NCBI GenBank assembly: GCA_030631125.1
Contig: DAOVLS010000196.1
Location: 1-5,351 of the forward strand
Direction of reading: 5' to 3'
DNA from: Planctomycetales bacterium
Lineage (GTDB): Bacteria; Planctomycetota; Phycisphaerae; SM23-33
DNA length: 5,351 nt
The notes beneath the pieces are model-generated. The model did no database searches. It saw nothing but the letters and a program-made list of their open reading frames with translations, and had not been told where the DNA came from. The translations under genes and the position numbers were made by a program. Every line of letters starts with the position of its first letter. Positions within the stretch are counted from its first letter, which is position 1. This document shows positions 1-4,901 of this stretch, one piece after another.

Positions 1-572
1 CGACGGAGCAATTGCGAACATTCGAATCCGAGCGGCCTGACGTAGTTATCAAATTTCACCCGCACAATCGCGGAAAAGGCGCTGCTTTGCGAACCGGATT
101 CGCCGCAGCGACGGGCGATTTCGTCGTCGTACAGGATGCCGACCTCGAATACGACCCATCCGACCTTCCGACGCTACTGGAACCGCTGCTTGCCGGAGAC
201 GCCGACGTCGTCTATGGCAGCAGATTCACTACAGGCCGGGACGGCGCAAGGATCAGCAACTACCTTGCCAACAGGTTCCTGACCTGGCTGAGCAATCGCA
301 CCACGGGTTTGGCGCTGGCGGACATGGAAACCTGCTACAAGATGTTCCGGCGGGATGTACTGGAGCGGATACATCTGGAGCAGGACCGCTTCGGTTTCGA
401 GCCTGAGGTTACCGCCAAGGTCGCCGCACTGGGCATACGTCTCTGCCAGAAGCCCATCAGTTATTCACCGCGAACCGCCCGCGAAGGCAAGAAGATAGGT
501 CTGGCCGACGGGATTGAGGCGATTCGGTGCATTTTCAGGTATCGCCCGTCAAGACTTCGGAGAAGTCGCTGA
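1..572 (+). CDS. Family 2 glycosyltransferase, DPM1/polyprenyl-phosphate sugar transferase-like (5' partial)
   Basis: This is the C-terminal part of a GT2 (GT-A fold) glycosyltransferase, the family that moves a sugar from a nucleotide-sugar donor, often to a polyprenyl phosphate. The reading frame is open from base 3, so the gene begins upstream. The TTG at 12 is just an internal Leu codon, and roughly the first 50 residues (the usual V-I-P-x-Y-N-E start) are missing. Visible motifs are NRGKGAALRTG, then the DAD metal/donor-binding motif (Asp codons at 135 and 141) within QDADLEYDP, then YGSRF, a YKMFRRDVL segment and the closing EGKKIGLADGIEAI, all typical of DPM1-like enzymes. No C-terminal membrane segments follow, so it is the soluble or peripheral form. 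The last 24 bp overlap the 3' end of the convergent thioredoxin-like gene. Family assignment is firm. The exact donor and acceptor are unknown. Confidence 0.9.
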   Translation, partial: TEQLRTFESERPDVVIKFHPHNRGKGAALRTGFAAATGDFVVVQDADLEYDPSDLPTLLEPLLAGDADVVYGSRFTTGRDGARISNYLANRFLTWLSNRTTGLALADMETCYKMFRRDVLERIHLEQDRFGFEPEVTAKVAALGIRLCQKPISYSPRTAREGKKIGLADGIEAIRCIFRYRPSRLRRSR

Positions 573-1061
573 CGGCGCGTCCTTTGGCGCCAAGGCCTTG
601 AGGAACTCATTGCGAAAATCGAGTTCTCCGATCTTCCCTTCGGCCTTGTGAAACCTTTCTCCGTCCGGTGCTATCAGGAGCATCGTCGGCGTCTTCTTAA
701 CGCCGTACTTCTTCGCCCAATCGGAAGAGCGGTCCAATCGAATCTCCACCAACAAAAAGTTACCTTTTTCAAGCGCCCTTTTGTTCGCGTCCCTTCTCAA
801 CGTCCCGCTAATCATCCACTTTCCGGTGGCGCTGATGGGAAACGACCTGACAAAAACCACGACGTATCGCCCCTCGGCCTTCGCCGACGACAATGCCTGC
901 TCAATATCGTCGGACCAACCCAACTGCGGGCCTCGAAACTGTATGTAGCCGATAATCACAACCGCCAACAGAAGCACCAGCAAAAAGCCTCTCTTGACCC
1001 ACCGCTCGCTCAACGACTTGCCGCCCTTACGTCCGGAAGATTTTTCGTTTGTCTGGTTCAT
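549..1061 (-). CDS. Membrane-anchored thioredoxin-fold protein lacking all cysteines
   Basis: A 170-residue protein. The basic N-terminus (residues 1-24, rich in Lys/Arg) precedes one hydrophobic segment at about 25-42 (GFLLVLLLAVVIIGYIQF). By the positive-inside rule, the C-terminal domain faces the periplasm. That domain (about 50-158) reads as a thioredoxin fold: a beta strand YVVVFV at 66-71, a strand FLLVEIRLD at 102-110, the KYGVKKTPT cis-proline loop (Pro125), then MLLIAPDGE and a final helix. The redox CxxC should follow the first strand (about 75-82), but there is SFPISATGKWM instead, and the whole protein has no Cys. It therefore cannot be a thiol oxidoreductase by itself. I chose the ATG at 1061 because GGAG lies 9 nt upstream and a TATACT box sits about 31 nt upstream. 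An in-frame ATG at 1076 and GTG at 1127 are possible but worse. The gene is convergent with, and overlaps, the glycosyltransferase. Specific function is unknown. Confidence 0.8.
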   Translation of the reverse strand: MNQTNEKSSGRKGGKSLSERWVKRGFLLVLLLAVVIIGYIQFRGPQLGWSDDIEQALSSAKAEGRYVVVFVRSFPISATGKWMISGTLRRDANKRALEKGNFLLVEIRLDRSSDWAKKYGVKKTPTMLLIAPDGERFHKAEGKIGELDFRNEFLKALAPKDAPSATSPKS

Positions 1062-1091
1062 CGGCGAATACTCCATAATGTGTCGCCATCG

Positions 1092-1120
1092 AGTATAATC
1101 ATCCGCCACCGCCGCGTACA
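1092..1120 (-). promoter_or_regulatory. Possible promoter for the thioredoxin-like gene
   Basis: The minus strand reads TATACT at 1097-1092 (5 of 6 to TATAAT), with TGTACG (3 of 6 to TTGACA) 17 bp upstream at 1120-1115. It would start RNA near 1085 and give a leader of about 24 nt that carries the GGAG of the ATG at 1061. The -35 is weak. The plus strand of the same site reads a perfect TATAAT (1094-1099) but has no -35 match in front, so direction is uncertain. Confidence 0.35.
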
Positions 1121-1127
1121 GCGCCAC

Positions 1128-1156
1128 TTGCGTAAAATGATCAGGGGAAGTATATT
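1128..1156 (+). promoter_or_regulatory. Probable sigma70-type promoter of glyA
   Basis: TTGCGT at 1128-1133 and TATATT at 1151-1156 are separated by exactly 17 bp. The -10 matches consensus at 5 of 6 positions and the -35 keeps the TTG. Transcription would start near 1163, leaving a leader of about 40 nt before the glyA ATG. No glycine or other riboswitch fits in so short a leader. The candidate promoter at 3719-3747 shares the TTGCG core and the 17-bp spacing. Confidence 0.5.
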
Positions 1157-1192
1157 CGCCCTCCCGGCCAGAGTCGGTCGGTTCCCGTAATT

Positions 1193-1197
1193 GGAGA
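1193..1197 (+). promoter_or_regulatory. Ribosome binding site deciding the glyA start
   Basis: GGAGA sits 5 nt before the ATG at 1203, an ideal Shine-Dalgarno distance. The TTG at 1191 gives a slightly longer in-frame ORF but would lie upstream of this site and has no ribosome binding site of its own, so 1203 is the better start. Confidence 0.8.
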
Positions 1198-1202
1198 AAA
1201 AT

Positions 1203-2456
1203 ATGACGGCATTATCCCAAACTGACCCGGAGGCTTTCGGTATCCTCCAGGCAGAACGTAACAGGCAACACACTACGCTTGAACTTATCGCGTCGGAAAA
1301 CCACGCGTCGGCAGCCGTGCTCGAAGCGACCGGATCGGTGATGACCGACAAGTACGCCGAGGGCTATCCGCAGCGTCGTTACTATCGCGGCTGTCACGAG
1401 TCCGACCAGGCTGAACAACTCGCAATCGACCGCGCAAAGGCGCTCTTCGGGGCAGAGCACGCCAACGTCCAGCCTCACTGCGGAACCAGCGCAAACATCG
1501 CCGTGTACATGGCCGCACTCGATCCGGGCGATACGATTATGGGGATGGACCTCTCGCACGGCGGACACCTTTCGCACGGGCTGGGGCTGAATTATTCGGG
1601 AATTTATTACAATGCCGTTTTCTACACACTTAGCGAAGACACCGAGATGCTCGACATGAACGCTGTGCGCGATTTGGCGTTGAAGTCCCGCCCGAAGATG
1701 ATAATCGCCGGCGCGTCGGCATATCCGCGAACGATAGATTTCGAAGCCTTCGGAAAAATCGCGGCAGAGGTCGGCGCGTACCTGCTCTGCGACATCGCCC
1801 ACATAGCCGGACTCGTCGCCGGCGGAGTGCATCCATCGCCCCTGCCGCACGCCGACTTCGTAACTACCACCACGCACAAAACGCTGCGAGGCCCGCGAAG
1901 CGGAATTATCCTGTGCAAAAACCAATGGGCGAAAAAGGTGGACTCCGCCGTATTTCCGGGACTCCAGGGCGGACCCTTCATGCACCAGATAATCGCAAAG
2001 GCCGTCGCGCTCGCTGAAGCGTCCAGACCAGAATTCGCCAATTACGCCAGGCAGGTCGTCGCAAACGCCACGGCATTGGCCGATGCCCTTATGGAAAAAG
2101 GATGGAGACTCGTTACCGGAGGCACAGACAACCACATGATGCTCGTGGACCTGCGAAGCCGGGATGAAAACCTCAACGGGCACGTCGCAGCAGGAGCACT
2201 CGCAGCGGCAAGACTGGTGTCGAACAAGAACGTTATCCCGTTCGACCCGCGTCCGCCGATGCAAACTTCAGGCGTAAGGTTCGGAACGCCCGCACTCACC
2301 ACGCGCGGAGCGAAAGAACCGGAGATGAAAATAATCGCACAGTGGATCGACCAAATCCTTACCAACTACGAAGACAAAAACCTTATCGAACGCATAGGTA
2401 AAAAGGTTCTGGAAATGTGCGAAGCATTTCCCGTACCGAATCAGGAAAGACCGTGA
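1203..2456 (+). CDS. glyA: Serine hydroxymethyltransferase
   Basis: A PLP-dependent fold-type I enzyme that converts serine plus tetrahydrofolate to glycine plus 5,10-methylene-THF in the cytoplasm, the main entry to one-carbon metabolism. At 417 residues it is full length (E. coli GlyA is 417). Landmarks: LELIASEN (26-33), DKYAEGYP (49-56), the PLP-stacking histidine in SHGGHLSHG (His122), the cofactor aspartate in CDIAHIAGL (Asp197), the Schiff-base lysine in TTTTHKTLRGPRSG (Lys226, codon at 1878), and the substrate-carboxylate arginine in SGVRFGTPA (about Arg359). Two regions differ from the textbook enzyme: RYYRGCHESDQAEQLA replaces YYGGCEYVDxxEQLA, and QPHCGTSAN replaces QPHSGSQAN. I recall this variant from planctomycete SHMTs. 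The catalytic set is intact, so activity is expected. It has its own promoter-like site and is followed after 28 bp by thiD2E, so the two are probably cotranscribed. Confidence 0.97.
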   Translation: MTALSQTDPEAFGILQAERNRQHTTLELIASENHASAAVLEATGSVMTDKYAEGYPQRRYYRGCHESDQAEQLAIDRAKALFGAEHANVQPHCGTSANIAVYMAALDPGDTIMGMDLSHGGHLSHGLGLNYSGIYYNAVFYTLSEDTEMLDMNAVRDLALKSRPKMIIAGASAYPRTIDFEAFGKIAAEVGAYLLCDIAHIAGLVAGGVHPSPLPHADFVTTTTHKTLRGPRSGIILCKNQWAKKVDSAVFPGLQGGPFMHQIIAKAVALAEASRPEFANYARQVVANATALADALMEKGWRLVTGGTDNHMMLVDLRSRDENLNGHVAAGALAAARLVSNKNVIPFDPRPPMQTSGVRFGTPALTTRGAKEPEMKIIAQWIDQILTNYEDKNLIERIGKKVLEMCEAFPVPNQERP

Positions 2457-2485
2457 GACCGGAATACCGGATTACCGGAATACCG
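2451..2485 (+). repeat. 8-bp CCGGAATA-type tandem repeat filling the glyA-thiE spacer
   Basis: The spacer consists of octamers in register: CCGTGAGA (2451, containing the glyA stop), CCGGAATA (2459), CCGGATTA (2467), CCGGAATA (2475) and then CCG (2483), which runs into the GTG start of thiE. Each CCGG is self-complementary, so neighbouring units could form tiny CCGG-4 nt-CCGG hairpins. A 12-bp direct repeat (ACCGGAATACCG at 2458 and 2474) sits within it. The repeat occupies the place where the thiE ribosome binding site should be; only a weak GGA (2477-2479) is present. Confidence 0.8.
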
Positions 2486-3549
2486 TGAACAGACAGACTT
2501 ACCGCATACTGGACGCCAACTTCAACCGCGCGCGCGAAGCGATGCGGGTGATTGAGGACTTCGCGCGCTTCATTCTGGACGATGCCGCCATTTCATCGTC
2601 GGTAAAGGACATGCGAAACCGACTGAGGGAGATTATGGAGCGTTTTCCTGCCGATGCGCTGCTGGCAAGCCGCGATACTCCCGGCGACGTGGGCACGGCG
2701 ATAACCTCGGCCGGCGAAACCGACCGGTCCGACGCAACCGCCGTCGCCGTCGCAGCCTGCAAACGCCTCACCGAAGCACTGCGGACACTGGAAGAATACG
2801 CAAAAGTCGCAAAACCGGAAACCGCCGGCGAATTCGAATCAATGCGATACGACGCATACACGCTGGAGCAGCGCCTTACGCTACGGCTGGCGGCGGGCGA
2901 AAAATTCGAGAAGGTTCGCCTTTACGTGCTGCTGACTTCGCACCTGTGCAAATTAGACCCGATTGCGACGGCCCAGGCTGTCATCGCCGGCGGAGCCGAT
3001 TGCATCCAAATCCGCGAAAAAGAAATGCCCGACCGGAAATTACTCGCCCACGCCCGCCGGTTGCGGGAAATCACACAGGCTGCCGGCGTGCTGCTGATAA
3101 TCAACGACCGCCCGGACATCGCTTCGATTGTGGCTGCTGACGGTGTGCATCTCGGTCAGGACGATATGCCCGTCGCCGACGCCCGCCGAAGCCTCGGTGA
3201 AGGACCAGCAATTGTCGGGGTCTCCACGCACAATATCGCCCAGGCCCGCACCGCCGTCGCAGACGGAGCCGATTACATCGGCGTCGGACCGATGTTCCCC
3301 ACCGCTACAAAAGACGCCGGACCCGTCGCCGGCGCAGCCTATCTTAAAGAGGTGCTTGCTGAAATATCACTGCCTCACATTGCCATCGGAGGCATATCGG
3401 CTGGGAACGTCGGCGAACTCGTCGCTGCCGGTGTTCGCCGGGTGGCTGTCTGCTCATCCGTCATCGCCGCCGACGACCCCGCCAAATCCGCCGCTGAAAT
3501 CAAAAAAAACTTTACCGCAGAGAACGCAGAGATCGCAGAGAACAAATAA
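2485..3549 (+). CDS. thiE: Bifunctional ThiD2-ThiE: HMP-phosphate kinase-like domain fused to thiamine phosphate synthase
   Basis: A 354-residue fusion. Residues about 5-135 (YRILDANFNRAREAMRVIED, then RDTPGDVGT at 63-71, then LRTLEEYAK) match the ThiD2-type domain, a helical family linked to HMP-phosphate phosphorylation and often fused in front of ThiE. Residues about 144-340 are a TIM-barrel thiamine phosphate synthase, which joins HMP-PP and thiazole phosphate. Its motifs are QIREK (175-179), INDRPD (206-211), DGVHLGQDD (219-227), GVSTHN (245-250), GVGPMFPTATK (266-276), AIGGI (300-304) and VAVCSSVI. All the expected diphosphate-, Mg- and substrate-binding residues are present. The start is the GTG at 2485, because the RILDANFNRA motif begins just after it and no ATG precedes it in frame. 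The ribosome binding site is weak, so translational coupling to glyA (28 bp upstream) is plausible. The last 11 residues (TAENAEIAENK, 344-354) come from an inverted repeat and are not part of the family fold. Confidence 0.93.
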   Translation: MNRQTYRILDANFNRAREAMRVIEDFARFILDDAAISSSVKDMRNRLREIMERFPADALLASRDTPGDVGTAITSAGETDRSDATAVAVAACKRLTEALRTLEEYAKVAKPETAGEFESMRYDAYTLEQRLTLRLAAGEKFEKVRLYVLLTSHLCKLDPIATAQAVIAGGADCIQIREKEMPDRKLLAHARRLREITQAAGVLLIINDRPDIASIVAADGVHLGQDDMPVADARRSLGEGPAIVGVSTHNIAQARTAVADGADYIGVGPMFPTATKDAGPVAGAAYLKEVLAEISLPHIAIGGISAGNVGELVAAGVRRVAVCSSVIAADDPAKSAAEIKKNFTAENAEIAENK

Positions 3550-3597
3550 AAAACCTTTTTTGTTTCTTTTCTCTGCGTTCTCTGCGTTCTCTGCGGT
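3514..3597. repeat. Long inverted repeat of 9-bp CGCAGAGAA-type units, overlapping the 3' end of thiE
   Basis: The left arm 3514-3542 and right arm 3569-3597 are 29 nt each and pair at 28 positions (a single T-T mismatch, 3533 with 3578), around a 26-nt loop at 3543-3568. Within the loop, AAAAAA (3548-3553) and TTTTTT (3556-3561) can pair as well. Each arm is three 9-bp units: ACCGCAGAG, AACGCAGAG, ATCGCAGAG on the left, and the inverted ACCGCAGAG, AACGCAGAG, AACGCAGAG on the right. The left arm starts exactly at thiE codon 344 and the loop carries the thiE stop codon (3547-3549). Repeats of this kind recur, to my recollection, in many environmental genomes and produce spurious SAFSAFSAVN-type ORFs on the opposite reading. 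It may act as an mRNA 3' stabiliser for thiE. It is not a clean intrinsic terminator, since only a mixed T-rich tract follows. Confidence 0.9.
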
Positions 3598-3617
3598 GAA
3601 TTCTGTTGTAGTTTCTT

Positions 3618-3686
3618 AAAATAAAGCGGGCGGCAGGCACGTGGCGAGCGGGGGGAGACTCGCCGGGGTTCACGCCTGACCGCCCG
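3618..3686 (-). terminator. Intrinsic terminator-like hairpin, minus strand
   Basis: A GC-rich 12-bp outer stem (3686-3674 with 3638-3627, one bulge) ends directly before CTTTATTTT on the minus strand, which is a usable U-tract. On the plus strand the same hairpin is followed by AAGACTTATCAC with no T-run, so the orientation is minus. It would end either the candidate sRNA or read-through from the DUF4432 gene, whose stop is about 115 nt upstream. Confidence 0.55.
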
Positions 3687-3712
3687 AAGACTTATCACAA
3701 CCTCAAACTCAC
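3618..3712 (-). ncRNA. Candidate small RNA (about 95 nt) in the thiE/DUF4432 convergent gap
   Basis: No protein gene fits here, but the minus strand has a complete transcription-unit layout: a promoter-like pair (3747-3719), an unstructured 5' segment (about 3712-3687), a strong GC-rich hairpin (3686-3627) and a T-rich tail (TTTATTTT, 3625-3618). The outer stem pairs CGGGCGG (3686-3680) and CAGGC (3678-3674) with GCCTG and CCGCCCG (3638-3627), with one bulged base at 3679. The inner stem GGCGAG (3664-3659) pairs with CTCGCC (3648-3643) and shows the 10-nt loop TCTCCCCCCG. C-rich loops of this kind are known in regulatory sRNAs that pair with Shine-Dalgarno sequences. I recognise no Rfam family. 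The alternative is that the hairpin is simply a distal terminator for the DUF4432 operon. Confidence 0.4.
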
Positions 3713-3718
3713 CTGCAT

Positions 3719-3747
3719 ATTCTACACTTAATTTTACATCATCGCAA
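3719..3747 (-). promoter_or_regulatory. Promoter-like site ahead of the candidate small RNA
   Basis: The minus strand reads TTGCGA (3747-3742), a 17-bp spacer, then TAGAAT (3724-3719; 5 of 6 to TATAAT). Initiation would fall near 3712. It lies outside any gene, downstream of the DUF4432 stop, and points into the hairpin rather than toward any ORF with family support. The -35 core TTGCG and the 17-bp spacing are the same as in the candidate glyA promoter. Confidence 0.45.
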
Positions 3748-3800
3748 CAGGCCGGTTCAATAAAGGTTTAATTCTTTTTGGCCTCACCCCAACGGACGGA

Positions 3801-4877
3801 TCAGCCCCATTTTCGGACAAACGCCTTCAGGTTCTTCGGGTCTGTCAGGACGGTGAATGTGCAATCGTAGGTTTTCGTTTTTCCGGGCAGGATTTTACCG
3901 ACCGGAGCGCCGCAGCCCATACCCCCGCTGATCGGTTCCAGCGCCGTTACGTATTCGCCGCCGGGTCCGAAATGCTGCCAATTGGCCAGACGGGGAAAGT
4001 TCCTGCGGGGATAGGCCATTTCCACGCCCAGCGAGAGTTTCTCGTTGACTATACCGACGTGGCAGAGGCCTGCGCTGTCGGTTGGCGGGTCGATAAACGC
4101 GCAGACTTCGCCGGCTCCGCAATGGGATCCGACCGGTGAACGGGCAACCTTGTAGCGTTTCGGGTTCACGAACCATTTGAGGCTGTCTTTGTCGTCGCGC
4201 GGTACGAGATCGCCTCGATAGACTATGCGAGCGCCCTTATCCAGCAGAGGCCAGCCAAAATTGCAGTGCAGCAACCAGCAGTGTCTCGCCGGCGTGTTTC
4301 CGCGATTGGTGAACTCGTCGTGAATGTGTATGGCCGGTTCGCCGAGGGTCGAACTGATCGTCCGCCTCAACTCGACGTTAGGCCCGAAGACCCGTGCGGT
4401 GCGCACCAGGCCGGTGATGCTCATCGTGTCGATACCGGCAGCCGGGTCAGGCCGGCAGATTGACTCTATCTGCGCCGGCGTGTTGGAATGAGTCCCGTGC
4501 AGACCGTAGTCGATCCCTTCGACCGTCTCAGGCCCGCCTACATGCTGCGGGCCACAGGAACACACCAAGCCGCCGAAAAAACCGCGCAGCCAATCAAGAC
4601 CTCCGTCCAGCGCCCGTGTCGGAGCCGTCGGCCCGGTCAGGCTCAACCACGACAGCGACAGGGACGAATAAAACGCGTCGGCAATGTCCAGCCCGCGGTC
4701 GATTAGAACCTTGTATCGCAACGGCGAGCCGGTGTTGACCCACGCCACCCGCACGCCTTTTCCGGCTCCGTCGTCAAGGACGGACGTCTCGATACCGCCG
4801 ACCTGGGCGGGATTAATGAACCGAATCGAATCCGAATCATACTTTTGCGTCCTGGCTGATTTTTGCTTACTGGCCAT
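3801..4877 (-). CDS. DUF4432 family protein (galactose mutarotase-like fold)
   Basis: A 358-residue protein with the hallmarks of DUF4432, a family with the beta-sandwich fold of aldose 1-epimerases, presumed to bind a sugar or related carbohydrate. Visible family segments: IDRGLDIADAFY (59-70), SWLSLTGP, GLDWLRGFFGGLVCSCG (93-109), YGLHGTHSNTPA (124-135), LRRTISSTLG (170-179), LLHCNFGWPLLD (202-213) and YVTALEP (309-315). His204 and Glu314 are the best candidates for the His/Glu catalytic pair of mutarotases; this is inference from position only. There is no signal peptide: the Lys/Arg-rich N-terminus is not followed by a hydrophobic stretch, so it is cytoplasmic. The start is ATG at 4877, with AAGGAG 8 nt upstream. 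It lies 24 bp after the deacetylase gene on the same strand, so cotranscription is likely. The substrate is unknown. Confidence 0.88.
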   Translation of the reverse strand: MASKQKSARTQKYDSDSIRFINPAQVGGIETSVLDDGAGKGVRVAWVNTGSPLRYKVLIDRGLDIADAFYSSLSLSWLSLTGPTAPTRALDGGLDWLRGFFGGLVCSCGPQHVGGPETVEGIDYGLHGTHSNTPAQIESICRPDPAAGIDTMSITGLVRTARVFGPNVELRRTISSTLGEPAIHIHDEFTNRGNTPARHCWLLHCNFGWPLLDKGARIVYRGDLVPRDDKDSLKWFVNPKRYKVARSPVGSHCGAGEVCAFIDPPTDSAGLCHVGIVNEKLSLGVEMAYPRRNFPRLANWQHFGPGGEYVTALEPISGGMGCGAPVGKILPGKTKTYDCTFTVLTDPKNLKAFVRKWG

Positions 4878-4885
4878 CTGGATTA

Positions 4886-4891
4886 CTCCTT
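4886..4891 (-). promoter_or_regulatory. Ribosome binding site of the DUF4432 gene
   Basis: AAGGAG on the minus strand, 8 nt before the ATG at 4877. It lies in the 24-bp gap after the deacetylase stop, which fixes the start and supports independent translation within an operon. No promoter is visible in this gap. Confidence 0.8.
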
Positions 4892-4901
4892 TTCAGTTGG
4901 G

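Noticed and set aside
1062..1127. N-terminal extension of the thioredoxin-like protein to the GTG at 1127
   Set aside because: It would add 22 residues from a region that carries the likely promoter. No ribosome binding site precedes the GTG, while the ATG at 1061 has GGAG at good spacing.
648..1190. A 180-codon plus-strand frame opposite the thioredoxin-like gene
   Set aside because: Arg/His/Gln-rich with no fold or motif. It also spans the divergent promoter region, whereas the minus-strand frame has a membrane helix, a thioredoxin fold and a ribosome binding site.
1157..1202. Possible glycine riboswitch ahead of glyA
   Set aside because: The predicted leader is only about 40 nt, far too short for a glycine aptamer, and no aptamer core is visible.
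1212..2264. A 350-codon open frame on the minus strand, opposite glyA
   Set aside because: It lies wholly antisense to a certain glyA, has low-complexity Arg/Val/His-rich content with no recognisable domain, and is explained by the codon bias of the GC-rich glyA strand.
2457..2484. Possible TPP riboswitch ahead of the thiamine gene
   Set aside because: The 28-bp gap is too short and lacks the CTGAGA and ACCTGA core motifs of the THI-box.
3128..3619. A 163-codon plus-strand frame overlapping the 3' half of thiE
   Set aside because: It is a shadow frame, Pro/Ser-rich, ending in the translated repeat (SAFSAFSAVN). ThiE motifs in the other frame are unambiguous.
3375..3698. A 107-codon minus-strand open frame beginning with GTG at 3698 and containing SAISAFSAV
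   Set aside because: It runs through the hairpin and the inverted repeat and then antisense through thiE. The SAFSAV-like stretch is only translated repeat DNA.
3749..3784. AGGCC/GGCCT inverted repeat after the DUF4432 stop, considered as its terminator
   Set aside because: Only 5 bp of stem with a 26-nt AT-rich loop, and no T-tract follows on either strand.
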